Assembly (NCBI GenBank): GCA_024235755.1
Contig: JACKLV010000001.1
Location: 1 to 64,000, forward strand
DNA length: 64,000 nucleotides
Direction: 5' to 3'
Source: Burkholderiales bacterium
GTDB taxonomy: Bacteria > Pseudomonadota > Gammaproteobacteria > Burkholderiales > Nitrosomonadaceae
The notes below the pieces were generated by a model that worked only from the letters and a program-made list of their open reading frames with translations, did no database searches and was not told the origin of the DNA. The first letter of the stretch is position 1, and every line of letters begins with the position of its first letter. Positions 1 through 8,648 of this stretch are shown here, piece by piece. The position numbers and the translations under genes are program-made.

Positions 1-594
1 CGATTAAATACAGGATGTCCATCAGCACAGTGCATTGCGCCATTGATACCGTCTTTTCGGCTATGTGACTCTTAGAATCATAAATAGAGTATCTGTAACT
101 TCCACGTTTTGACGGAAACCAATGAAAGCCTTCTCTCCTTTGGAGAAAAAGTTTAAATAAGGGGAAACGGCGAAGCAGCTAAAATTGATGTGGTGTCAAT
201 ATACCCTTGTTCTAACTGTTTACTTCAAGTGGAGCTAGTCGGCCGTATGTCCGGCTAGTCCAGCTTTAAGCCGTAACTTGAAACCACCGACTTTAGCCGT
301 TAACGTATTGATTTATGCATTCCTGAAAATAGGCTGGCAATTCGCTTATTCGTCTGTTCGTCTGTGTCAAACTTGAAACAGCGATTTAGACGGACATTCT
401 TTAATTATTTGCTTCTTGAAATTTTTACTTAAAAGCTATTATTTTGACTGCAATTCAGTGGAAAATTGCCTGGAGGCTCGGCTGTATCTTGCGTAGAATA
501 CGCGTCTGGTAGAAATTCAGAATGGTGGCATAGTTTTCAGAGATAGCGGTTTAATTTTTTACGATAATCAGTGTATTAAAGTGAGAAAGCGACA
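1..594. other. Non-coding stretch before the asparagine synthase gene
   Basis: I see no supportable gene here. The sequence is AT-richer than the gene that follows and contains only small local repeats, for example two nearby copies of cgtctg around 352-365. The final 30 bases carry a purine-rich gagaaag stretch that can serve as the ribosome binding site for the gene at 595. The left edge may include the tail of an upstream gene cut by the window, but this cannot be shown. Confidence 0.4.
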
Positions 595-2529
595 ATGTGT
601 GGAATAGTAGGTCTGTTTGATACGCGCGGCAACAATGAAATCGACCGGCAGTTGCTGGTACAGATGAATCAGACCCAGGTGCACCGCGGGCCGGACGAGG
701 GGGAAGTCTATACCGAGCCGGGACTCGGGTTGGGCCACCGCCGCCTTTCCATCATGGATGTCGCCAGCGGGCAGCAGCCGCTGTTCAATGAAGACGGCAG
801 CGTGGTGGTCGTCTTCAACGGCGAAATCTACAACTACCAGAAACTTGCCAAACAACTGACCGAAGCCGGGCACCGGTTCAAAACCCATTGCGATACCGAA
901 GTCATCGTGCATGCCTGGGAGGAATGGGGCGAGCAGTGCGTCGACCGTTTCCGCGGCATGTTCGCATTCGGCCTGTGGGACAGAAACCGCCAGACCCTGT
1001 TTCTGGCGCGCGACCGGCTCGGCATCAAGCCGCTGTATTACGCACTGCTGGATAACGGGCAATTCATTTTCTCATCCGAACTCAAGGCGCTGATCGCGCA
1101 CCCGGCGTTAAGCCGGGAAATGGATCCCTGCGCGGTTGAGGACTATTTCGCCTACGGCTATATCCCGGAACCGAAAACCATTTTCAAGCAGGCCCAAAAA
1201 CTGTCGCCGGGATTCAAGCTCACGGTGCAGCGCGGACAAACGCAATTGCAGCCGAGGCAGTACTGGGACGTGCCGTTTAACCGGCGCGACACCGTCAACG
1301 AATCGGAAGTCGAAGAAGCGTTGATCGCCAAGCTGCGCGAATCGGTCGATATTCACCTGATGACGGAAGTGCCGCTCGGCGCGTTTCTGTCCGGCGGCGT
1401 CGATTCGAGCGCGGTGGTCGCGATGATGAGCGGCATCATGAACGAGCCTGTCAACACCTGCTCGATCTCGTTCGGCGATCCGGCGTTCAACGAATCGCGC
1501 TACGCGCAGGAAGTCGCCGACCGCTACCATACCCGCCACCATGTCAAACAGGTCGAACACGACGATTTCGACCTCATCGACAAACTGGCGCTGCTGTATG
1601 ACGAACCGTATGCCGACAGCTCCGCCCTGCCCACCTACCGCGTCTGCGAACTGGCGCGCGAGCGCGTCACCGTCGCGCTGTCCGGCGACGGCGGCGATGA
1701 AAATTTCGCGGGGTACCGGCGTTACCGCTGGCATATGATTGAAGAAAAAATGCGCAATCAGTTACCGCTGGCGATCCGTAAGCCGCTGTTCGGCTTTCTC
1801 GGCCATGTCTATCCCAAGGCCGACTGGGCGCCGCGCATGTTCCGCGCCAAGGCAACGTTCGAGGCGCTCGCGCGCGACGCGGTTGAAGGCTATTTTCACA
1901 GCGTCTCGATCATGAGCGACGCCATGCGCCAGCGCCTGTTTGCACCATCGTTCAGAAACCATTTGCAGGCATATCAGGCGGTCGATGTTTTACGCGCATA
2001 CGCCGAGCAATGCCCCACAGACGATGCGCTCTCGCGCGTGCAGTATCTCGACATGAAAACCTATCTGGTCGGCGACATTCTGACCAAGGTCGACCGCGCC
2101 AGCATGGCGCACGCGCTCGAAGTCCGGGTGCCGCTGCTCGATCACGAACTGGTCGAGTGGGTATCCACTCTGCCCGCCTCGATCAAACTGAAAGACGGCG
2201 AAGGCAAATATATTTTCAAAAAATCGCTGGAACCGTATCTGTCCGAAAACATACTCTACCGCAACAAAATGGGATTCTCGATACCGACTGCCGACTGGTT
2301 CCGCGGCCCATTGCGCCAGCGCGTGCGCGACGCCGTTTTAGGCCCGGTACTCGCCGAAACCGGTATTTTCAACCGCGACTACCTTGAAGAACTGGTCGAT
2401 CACCACCAGTCCGGCAGGCGCGACTACAGCGCGCCATTGTGGACGCTGCTGATGTTCGAATCGTTCGTGCGCAACATCGTCAAAGGCGAAGGCAGGTTTG
2501 TGTACGAAAGAAAACAAACCGCGGCATAA
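595..2529 (+). CDS. Asparagine synthase (glutamine-hydrolysing), XrtA/PEP-CTERM-type amidotransferase
   Basis: The 644-residue protein begins MCGIVGLFD, so Cys2 is the class II glutamine amidotransferase nucleophile after Met removal. The glutaminase half covers about residues 1-210 (motif RGPDE near 31, FNGEIYN near 74). The synthetase half starts near residue 240, with the PPi-loop SGGVDSS near 266 and a second conserved block SGDGGDE near 364. Length and the wording of the N-terminal half fit the family of amidotransferases found in exosortase/PEP-CTERM exopolysaccharide clusters (TIGR03108-type) better than housekeeping AsnB; that subfamily call is from memory of the family. No exosortase gene is inside the window, so the rest of such a cluster would have to lie upstream. 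Codon use is clearly GC-richer than in the genes to the right. Confidence 0.88.
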   Translation: MCGIVGLFDTRGNNEIDRQLLVQMNQTQVHRGPDEGEVYTEPGLGLGHRRLSIMDVASGQQPLFNEDGSVVVVFNGEIYNYQKLAKQLTEAGHRFKTHCDTEVIVHAWEEWGEQCVDRFRGMFAFGLWDRNRQTLFLARDRLGIKPLYYALLDNGQFIFSSELKALIAHPALSREMDPCAVEDYFAYGYIPEPKTIFKQAQKLSPGFKLTVQRGQTQLQPRQYWDVPFNRRDTVNESEVEEALIAKLRESVDIHLMTEVPLGAFLSGGVDSSAVVAMMSGIMNEPVNTCSISFGDPAFNESRYAQEVADRYHTRHHVKQVEHDDFDLIDKLALLYDEPYADSSALPTYRVCELARERVTVALSGDGGDENFAGYRRYRWHMIEEKMRNQLPLAIRKPLFGFLGHVYPKADWAPRMFRAKATFEALARDAVEGYFHSVSIMSDAMRQRLFAPSFRNHLQAYQAVDVLRAYAEQCPTDDALSRVQYLDMKTYLVGDILTKVDRASMAHALEVRVPLLDHELVEWVSTLPASIKLKDGEGKYIFKKSLEPYLSENILYRNKMGFSIPTADWFRGPLRQRVRDAVLGPVLAETGIFNRDYLEELVDHHQSGRRDYSAPLWTLLMFESFVRNIVKGEGRFVYERKQTAA

Positions 2530-2591
2530 TAGACGGTCAATTCATCGATGAACACATCAAAATTCCAAACCCAACAAACCCTTCCCAAATC

Positions 2592-2726
2592 CCGTAGGAT
2601 GTGCTGACGTAGGAAGCGCATCATGCTGTGCCAACGCAGGAGGCCAAGCGATGCGCCTCCTTTGTCGACGCATCCTACGGATGACGCCTTGCCCTGTAGG
2701 ATGTGCCGAAGTCATGAGACGCATCA
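2592..2726. repeat. REP-like palindromic elements, left of RAYT
   Basis: A forward copy (2592-2624, core ccgtaggatgtgc..gcgcatca) is followed by an inverted copy (2650-2680, core gatgcgcctcc..catcctacgg), which together can fold into a long imperfect hairpin. A further forward copy starts at 2695. The same core recurs on the other side of the RAYT gene. This is the usual bacterial interspersed mosaic arrangement mobilised by RAYT enzymes. Confidence 0.75.
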
Positions 2727-2757
2727 ATGATATGAAGCATGATACGCAACAATCCGG

Positions 2758-3288
2758 TCATTCAACGCCGTCTATCTCGCCATGAATAACATTTCCCCAG
2801 TCTTCCGGATAAACACCCTGCTTCACGTATCGGTGAAAACTGGAATACGGCCAATCGCGCACCTTTTCAACCCATCCATGCTTAACGGGATTCCAGTGGA
2901 TATAATCCATATGCCGGTTAAAGTCGTTCTGGTCGCGCAGCAAGTGCTCCCAAAAGCGGCGCTGCCATATGCCTCTTTCGCGCCGGGATTGGCGGCTGTC
3001 AGAGATGGGCTCGCCTGTTTCGATATGACGTGAAAAATAACCCTTGATCATATTCCAGCGAGTGGAAAAATCCGCATCCGATGGCGGCAATGTCCAGATG
3101 CAATGCAAATGATCCGGCAAAATCACCACGGCGTCGATACGAAAAGCGCGGCGCTGCCTGACGGTATCAAACGCTTCACGCAATAAATCTATTTTGTCGA
3201 CCAGCAGCCGGTTGTTTTTTCGTACAGCAAGATTGACGGTAAAAAACCAGGATGCGCCGGGAACATGAATACGCCGGTATGCGGTCAT
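2758..3288 (-). CDS. REP-associated tyrosine transposase (RAYT)
   Basis: This 176-residue protein belongs to the TnpA_REP / IS200-like Y1 nuclease group. It has the metal-binding HUH-type motif inside PDHLHCIW (about residues 58-65) and the putative catalytic tyrosine in DYIHWNPVKHG (about residue 128), preceded by the family's typical FWEHLLRD segment. In this family a single-strand-specific nuclease nicks and moves REP sequences. Here REP-like palindromes lie immediately on both sides (2592-2726 and 3329-3445), which supports a cognate enzyme-substrate pair. The frame is intact and full length for the family. The start at MTAYRRIH matches the usual beginning of these proteins. Confidence 0.9.
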   Translation of the reverse strand: MTAYRRIHVPGASWFFTVNLAVRKNNRLLVDKIDLLREAFDTVRQRRAFRIDAVVILPDHLHCIWTLPPSDADFSTRWNMIKGYFSRHIETGEPISDSRQSRRERGIWQRRFWEHLLRDQNDFNRHMDYIHWNPVKHGWVEKVRDWPYSSFHRYVKQGVYPEDWGNVIHGEIDGVE

Positions 3289-3328
3289 GGTAATAATGTG
3301 TTGCCGGTCATGTTATTTCTCAATTGAT

Positions 3329-3445
3329 TGATGCGCTGCCTTTGTAGCACATCAAGTGATGCGCCTCCTTCGTCGGCACATCCTACGCGATATTCATCCG
3401 GAAACCTTAACCCCGTAGGATGTGCCGAAATATGAGGCGCATCAT
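3329..3445. repeat. REP-like palindromic elements, right of RAYT
   Basis: There are three copies of the same core as at 2592-2726. One is a degenerate inverted copy (3329-3352), one an inverted copy (3358-3388, gatgcgcctcc..cacatcctacg), and one a forward copy (3413-3445, ccgtaggatgtgccga..gcgcatcat). The inverted and forward copies face each other tail to tail across about 25 bases. No further copies were noticed elsewhere in the window. Confidence 0.75.
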
Positions 3446-3607
3446 TGATGTTCCGGCGAAGAAGCGCCATTGATTTTCCGGCATTAAAAACGTAACACTG
3501 CTGTTCCGGTGCATTGCCGCCATCCCCCATTTGTCCCCCGCGCGCTCCGACGCGCGGCTGCCAAATGGCTGCTGACGGCAGACCTGGCCTGACTTGCCTG
3601 GCTGAGC

Positions 3608-4626
3608 TCAGTGACCTCGGGCAAGACGAAAGCCAGTATTGTGGAAGCGGAGAGACGGAACGATGAGATTGCGATAAGCAGAACGGCAGAACCAGCCGAA
3701 GTTGAACCACGAGCCGCCGCGCAACACGCGAGGGATATTATCACCGTCAACCGCTTCCCGGCCATCACCGGCCTGGTACGGATAAGCCTGATAATAACTG
3801 CCGGTCCATTCCCAGACATTGCCCGGCATATCCATAATACCGGCTCCAGATACCGGCGATGGCGTATCGCTGGCTGGAAAAACACCCACCGGCGTCACGC
3901 GCCGCAGCCGGGTTTCAATCGTATTGCACATTGTTGCATCGAATGCATCGCCCCACGGATAACGCCTGCCTACCTTGCCGCTTGCGGCCGCTTCCCATTC
4001 CGCTTCGGTCAGCAGCCGGTAATGTTGCCCCGTCTGTGCGCTCAACCAGGCGCAATACGCACGCACCTCGAACCAGCAAATACCGACAACCGGCTGGTTA
4101 GGCGCATTTAATTTGGGATCGTTCCAGAACCGTGGCAGTGTAAAGCGCTGGTGTGGCCATTGATCCTCCAACAGCGTTTCAAACGCTTCATCGTCCATAT
4201 CGATGTAACCTTTCCATTGCTGGACCTGCTCTTCAGTCCAGGCTTGTTCCTCAACGAGCCGTGTAAAAATGTTCCATCGTCTTTGAACCGGTTACGGAAG
4301 TGGCGCCAGTTTATCCGGCTTGCTTCACCGGTGCCTTCACCACGCCGCCAGCGTTGCGCCTGCGGCGTATCCCACCAGCGTTCATCGTCATAACCACCCG
4401 CATCGATAAAGCATTTGAATTCCGCATTGGTAACCGGAAACTGCGCCAGCGCAAACGGTGCGAGTTCGACGTCATGCCGCGGTGCTTCATCGGCTTCGAT
4501 GCCTTCATCGCTGCCGATGCTATAGATTCCGCCATCGATCTCAACCATCGGCGGCAACACATAACGGGCGTATTTTTCCCTGCCGCGGTTCAAACCGCGG
4601 ATCACCCAAACGGCCGAGCGCATCAC
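3608..4626 (-). pseudogene. Formylglycine-generating-enzyme (FGE/SUMF1)-fold domain, frameshifted C-terminal part of the NACHT gene
   Basis: Two overlapping minus-strand frames together encode one FGE-sulfatase domain. The first (from 4626) carries LPPMVEIDGG, IGSDEGIEADE and APFALAQFPVTNAEF. The second (ending 3608) carries LLTEAEWEAAA, YPWGD, MDMPGNVWEW, LRGGSWF and FHNTGFRLARGH, all hallmarks of the fold. The correct frame is lost at a coding T5 run (plus 4265-4269); restoring one T joins GTFF to TRLVEEQAWTEEQ and continues into the second frame. The first frame also connects to the upstream NACHT ORF if one A is removed from a coding A5 run at 4573-4577 and one G from a G4 run at 4745-4748. 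The domain was therefore originally the C terminus of the NACHT protein. FGE-like C-type-lectin-related domains act as ligand-recognition modules in many bacterial conflict proteins. Either the gene is dead or the assembly has homopolymer errors. Confidence 0.8.
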
Positions 4627-4667
4627 CGGCGTGAATGCGTGCGCGCAAATCGGTTTCCGGATCGCGG

Positions 4668-7211
4668 CTACGCGCGACCAATCGTTGCTGCAAATCGCGG
4701 CGCAACTCGCCCGAAACTTTCACATCCGGCTGCGCCGCACAGCGCCCCTGCGAGCGGCAGATTGGCTTGCGCCAGCGTATGCAGAAAGTCATCGGGCGTA
4801 TCGGTCATCGCCGCCGCCGCGAGCATAAAGGTTTCTTCCCATCCGGTTGTCGGCAGATCGGGCAAAGTGCCCGAGCGCGGCAAGGTTGCAAGTTCTTCTT
4901 GCACAGTCGGCGAAATATCGGCCTCAAGCCAGGCTGTCTCAGCTAATTTGACTAATTCTGCGCTTTGCTTCGCGTCGTCCGCCTTTTGCGCTGTATTTAT
5001 ATGCGCTGCCAGATGCCGTGCGGCAAAATATTCCTGCAATAACTGATGCACGAACAACACATCGTCACCCGGCATATCGAGGATTTGCAGATCGACCGCT
5101 ACATTGAGCAGGTTTTCGCATTGTGACTCGTCCGGTATCCGAGTCGAAAGACAATCCAGCGCGCCGTCAAAATCAATGCGCACTTGCATTTTGTTGCCGG
5201 TGTTTCCAGTATCGCCATCATTACGATCCCTCTGCAACTGGAATGCAAACGATGCCAATGCATTGAATAACAATCCGCGTTTTGGTAATTCATAAACACC
5301 GCACTTCTCCCCGATTCGATCCCGGTCACGTGGATGCAGCAATTTTTCATCGCGCAAACGATTGTTGTTATTTTCACGCTTGAGCATGGCACGCACAAAA
5401 CCGGTAAACAACGCCGCACGGCCTTCAGGTATCCGGCCATCACTGGTCTGATCGATCAACAACTTGAGATAATACGGAGAACGGTATAAATCAAGCTGTT
5501 CAGAATCATTGAGTTGATTCCACAAATGCGCCGCAGTGTCCGGACTATACACCTGCAGAAATTTCTCTACCTGCGTATTGTCTAACGGCGTGATTTCCAC
5601 CTGCGGCACGCGCGGCAGGTCTTTGGTGGTTAATTTAGTGCCGTAATCCAGCGTGCGGCAACTGAAAATGACGCGCACACTCGGATGATTCAACGCCAGA
5701 TTGTTTAAAAAATTTTTCCAGGCCGCCAGCCGGTCGTCGTAGTCAGCGCGATCTACGCGCGGCATTTCGTTCAAGCCATCGAGCAGCAGGATAAGCGGTT
5801 GGCGCAGTAAGTCTTCAGAAGACAACCAGAATTTTTCATTTTGATTCCAATATTCCTTAATCCAGTTCAGCGGTTTAGGAAAGCCGTTTTTATCGCCAAA
5901 GTCATTCAGCGGCAAAAATATCGTCAACGGCGCTCCCACATCCTCCGAACGCAAAGCACTGCTGGCAAGGTCCAGCTCCAGACGGCGCAGCAATGTGCTT
6001 TTGCCGCTGCCCGGCCCACCGGTCACAATAATGACGGGTTCTGTTGCAGCGTCTACTGCGGTTAGAATATCGCGCAGATCACGGTATTCCTGGCTTCTCT
6101 GATAACGTTCACCCTCATGCTCATCACCCTGATCAAGCAGCAATGTCAGTGGCGTGAACTGCTTGTCAATGGCATATCGGGGTTGCGACCAGCGCGCAAT
6201 GCACTGTGCGCGGTAAATATTCAGGCTTTCAGGAATCGCATTGAGTATTTGCTTGAATTCGCGCTGGTCAAGCTGAGCGAGCAGTTTTGAATATTCGGCC
6301 AGCATTTCTTCCTCGCTGGCGGCAGGGTTCGATTTTGCGGATTGTTCAATACGATGTAGAACATCCTTGATTTCTTCCGTATCCGCTTTGACCGCCTGAA
6401 CGCCGTTCAGAGTAGTCAGTGCCAATGCTTCAAGCCGTGCCTGCCCTTCAAGCAGCCGCGGCAGCAGTTCGAGGTACGTTCGCGCACCGGTTTGAAAGAC
6501 AGCCAGTGCATCGGTCAGCGCAATCAGTTGATCTACTTTGTCATCAATTCCTTTCGTATACTCCAGTATTTCCTCGGAAAGCTTGCGTGCAGCTTTCTGC
6601 ATGTCGATAACAAATTTCTGCTGGGCAATAGTAAATGCAGCTCCGGCTTCAGGGTACTGATCCGGGCTTTTCAGTATTTCCGCAAATGCGGCAAAAACCA
6701 GCTCGCCAAAAGGCCGCTTCGCACCTTGATCCACCGTAGGAAGACCGTCTCGCGCAATCTGTTTGAACATGGCAGGTAATTCATGCACCGGCCATCCGGT
6801 AATCGCCGCGAGTGTTTTGTCGAAGTCCAGGGCTGGTGACTGATTCGGCGCAGGATTTTCATCCGGTGCGGTGAATTCCGATGTTCCCTCGATGATTGTT
6901 TTCAGATGCGTATCAATCGGCGTGGCGCCGGGATGGGCGCGTCGGTCAAGTGCATCGGACCGAATTTTGATCAAGCTTTGGCGTGCTACCGACTCAAAAC
7001 GCAGGATTTCATTCTTTTGGCCAAATTCTCTGCCGCTGGACTGTGCGCATTCTTTGGCCGTATTCAATACTTCTAGCGCGGCTTTGATCCATGCCAGCCG
7101 CGCCGCACGCATCAAATCATGATTACCTGCGATAGCATTGTAAGGATTAAAATCGCCCAGCCGTTCGTTCGTACGGCGCTGCCAATGTTCAGGCAGTGCT
7201 TTGGCCAGCAC
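4668..7211 (-). CDS. NACHT-domain NTPase (NLR-like), N-terminal and ATPase part of a broken NACHT-FGE gene
   Basis: This 847-residue frame has an N-terminal alpha-helical region of unrecognised type (1-330, with coiled-coil-like stretches around 195-290). A NACHT-type STAND ATPase follows: Walker A GGPGSGKST near 395, Walker B LILLLDGLNEM near 475, and the sensor-like VIFSCRT near 515. A helical region containing LFVHQLLQEYFAARHL lies near 740, typical of the NACHT-associated C-terminal helices. NACHT STAND proteins act as oligomerising sensors, many of them antiphage. The frame leaves the conserved course near residue 821 because of a one-base insertion at plus 4745-4748. In the corrected frame HEAT-like text (ARIHAGDALGRLGD) leads into the FGE domain. 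The start is uncertain. Comparison with the paralogous fragment at 8378-8566 shows the original gene began about 19 codons upstream; an IS element now occupies that point and one T is missing near 7226-7230. Confidence 0.82.
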   Translation of the reverse strand: MLAKALPEHWQRRTNERLGDFNPYNAIAGNHDLMRAARLAWIKAALEVLNTAKECAQSSGREFGQKNEILRFESVARQSLIKIRSDALDRRAHPGATPIDTHLKTIIEGTSEFTAPDENPAPNQSPALDFDKTLAAITGWPVHELPAMFKQIARDGLPTVDQGAKRPFGELVFAAFAEILKSPDQYPEAGAAFTIAQQKFVIDMQKAARKLSEEILEYTKGIDDKVDQLIALTDALAVFQTGARTYLELLPRLLEGQARLEALALTTLNGVQAVKADTEEIKDVLHRIEQSAKSNPAASEEEMLAEYSKLLAQLDQREFKQILNAIPESLNIYRAQCIARWSQPRYAIDKQFTPLTLLLDQGDEHEGERYQRSQEYRDLRDILTAVDAATEPVIIVTGGPGSGKSTLLRRLELDLASSALRSEDVGAPLTIFLPLNDFGDKNGFPKPLNWIKEYWNQNEKFWLSSEDLLRQPLILLLDGLNEMPRVDRADYDDRLAAWKNFLNNLALNHPSVRVIFSCRTLDYGTKLTTKDLPRVPQVEITPLDNTQVEKFLQVYSPDTAAHLWNQLNDSEQLDLYRSPYYLKLLIDQTSDGRIPEGRAALFTGFVRAMLKRENNNNRLRDEKLLHPRDRDRIGEKCGVYELPKRGLLFNALASFAFQLQRDRNDGDTGNTGNKMQVRIDFDGALDCLSTRIPDESQCENLLNVAVDLQILDMPGDDVLFVHQLLQEYFAARHLAAHINTAQKADDAKQSAELVKLAETAWLEADISPTVQEELATLPRSGTLPDLPTTGWEETFMLAAAAMTDTPDDFLHTLAQANLPLAGALCGAAGCESFGRVAPRFAATIGRA

Positions 7212-7248
7212 AGTGCCCAGACCGCTAAAAACACAACATCAACTAATT

Positions 7249-8377
7249 GAGATCTTTGCACGGTAAAATGACTACTCAATAGGGCGAAATGTTATAATAA
7301 TATTTTCAATCAGTTGTTTAGTTAAATGAGCATGAGTTTCTCGGACTATTATGTCACCCACCGAACCCGCAAAGGCAACTTTCTCAATCAAATCGATCAA
7401 CTGATAGACTGGGTTCCCATTGAAAAGACAATTGCACAACACTATGCACCGGCATCCGATGTTACGGGCCGTCCAGCTTACTCGGGACTATTACTGTTCA
7501 AAATGTTGCTGGTTGGTATCTGGAATGGCGGTCTGAGTGACGAATCAGTCGAAGACATGGCCAACGCTAACTTGCATGTCATGCGTTTCTTAGGTTTAGA
7601 CCTGGAAGATGACGTTCCCGATCATTCTGTTTTGTCTCGTTTCAGGACGCGCTTGACGGCTGCGCAAGCATGGGATGATTTGCTCGAACAGATCAATCAA
7701 CAAATTCAAGCACTCAATGTCACGGTTAAGGCGGGCTACCACATTGATGCGAGTATTACACACAGTTCGCGCAAACCGAAGACAAAACCGGCGTATGAAG
7801 TAGTCAATGATCGCGAGGACCGGGATGATGAAACCGGCGCTCAAGCGAACATGAAAGTTATAGAAACCTCGCAACCTGGCGTGGATACTGAGGCACGTTG
7901 GGTTAAGAAGGGTGGCAAATTTGCATTTGGTTATAAGCAACATACACTGGTTGATGACAATGGTTTGGTAATGGCGGTGGAAACAACCGCTGCCAATCAG
8001 CATGACAGCAAATCTATGCTGGATCTCCTTGATAAAGCTGCAGTAAAACCAGGTTGTCGGCTTCATGCCGACAAAGCCTATTCCAGCCAGAAACATCGCG
8101 AGGCCCTGAAAACACGTGGTATCAAAAATGGTATCCAGGATAAAGCAGCGAGAAACAAACCGTTAACGCCGCGACAGATACAACGCAATCGCTTAATCAC
8201 CCAGTCCCGCTATGTTGTTGAACGTACTTTTGGCAGCCAGGTTTGTTGGTTCGGCAGCAAAATATTGCGTTATTGTGGCTTAAACAAAGCACATGCCTGG
8301 CATATCTTGCAGGCCATAGCGTATAACCTTAAAAGATTACCCAGATTATTTATACAAAGTTTGGTAATACAGAAAAA
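7249..8377 (+). mobile_element. IS5-family insertion sequence, right end apparently deleted
   Basis: The left boundary is set by loss of similarity between the two NACHT paralogue 5' ends: both read aactaattg, then 7249 onward diverges with gagatctttgcacgg, an IS5-type end. The right boundary (about 8377) is where paralogue sequence resumes (cgcggctttgatcca). No inverted copy of the left end is visible at the right boundary, and the transposase ORF runs straight into NACHT-derived sequence. The right terminal repeat therefore appears to be missing and the element is probably immobile on its own. Confidence 0.7.
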
Positions 8378-8423
8378 CGCGGCTTTGATCCACGCCAGCC
8401 GTGCCGCGCGCAGCAAATCATAA
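7326..8423 (+). CDS. IS5-family transposase (DDE), C terminus fused to flanking sequence
   Basis: The 365-residue ORF has the N-terminal domain typical of IS5-family transposases (IDWVPIEKTI, GRPAYSGLLLFKMLL) and the first catalytic Asp block YHIDASITHS near 141. A second block, GCRLHADKAYSS, lies near 245 (D247), and the Glu segment SRYVVERTFG is near 300. The last 14 residues (AALIHASRAARSKS) do not belong to the transposase: they are the antisense reading of the adjacent NACHT gene fragment, so the natural stop and the right end of the element are gone. The catalytic core is intact. Confidence 0.88.
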   Translation: MSMSFSDYYVTHRTRKGNFLNQIDQLIDWVPIEKTIAQHYAPASDVTGRPAYSGLLLFKMLLVGIWNGGLSDESVEDMANANLHVMRFLGLDLEDDVPDHSVLSRFRTRLTAAQAWDDLLEQINQQIQALNVTVKAGYHIDASITHSSRKPKTKPAYEVVNDREDRDDETGAQANMKVIETSQPGVDTEARWVKKGGKFAFGYKQHTLVDDNGLVMAVETTAANQHDSKSMLDLLDKAAVKPGCRLHADKAYSSQKHREALKTRGIKNGIQDKAARNKPLTPRQIQRNRLITQSRYVVERTFGSQVCWFGSKILRYCGLNKAHAWHILQAIAYNLKRLPRLFIQSLVIQKNAALIHASRAARSKS

Positions 8424-8566
8424 TTGCCTGCGATAACGCTATATGGATTAAAGTCGCTTAGCCGTTCGTTCACACGGCGTTGCCAGTGCTGTGGCAGCGC
8501 TTTGGCCAGCACAGTGCCCAGACTGTTAAAAAACACAACTTCAACTAATTGCTGCTTCCAACTCAT
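8378..8566 (-). pseudogene. 5' fragment of a second NACHT-FGE paralogue
   Basis: The minus strand from an ATG at 8566 encodes MSWKQQLVEVVFFNSLGTVL and continues with LAKALPQHWQRR, FNPYSVIAGN and AARLAWIKAAF. This matches the N terminus of the gene ending at 7211 (LAKALPEHWQRR, FNPYNAIAGN, AARLAWIKAAL) at about 38 of 45 positions. It is not an exact duplicate, so it is a diverged paralogue. After codon 63 the frame runs into the IS5 element. This fragment retains what looks like the genuine start region that the first gene has lost, including the T6 that reads T5 in the first copy. Confidence 0.78.
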
Positions 8567-8648
8567 GACAGGCCTTTTTTCTTATCAGGCCGTATTATGC
8601 ATGATCGGATTTATGCATAAAAGTCAGGAATTCTCATACGAAAGTGAT

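Noticed and set aside
568..1062. Minus-strand open frame opposite the asparagine synthase gene
   Set aside because: It is an antisense shadow of a strongly conserved GC-rich coding region and has no family features.
1108..1734. 208-codon minus-strand open frame
   Set aside because: It is antisense to the asparagine synthase synthetase domain; long antisense frames are expected in GC-rich genes.
3608..8566. Diversity-generating retroelement acting on the FGE-fold domain
   Set aside because: FGE/C-type-lectin folds are common DGR targets, but no reverse transcriptase frame or template repeat is visible in the window.
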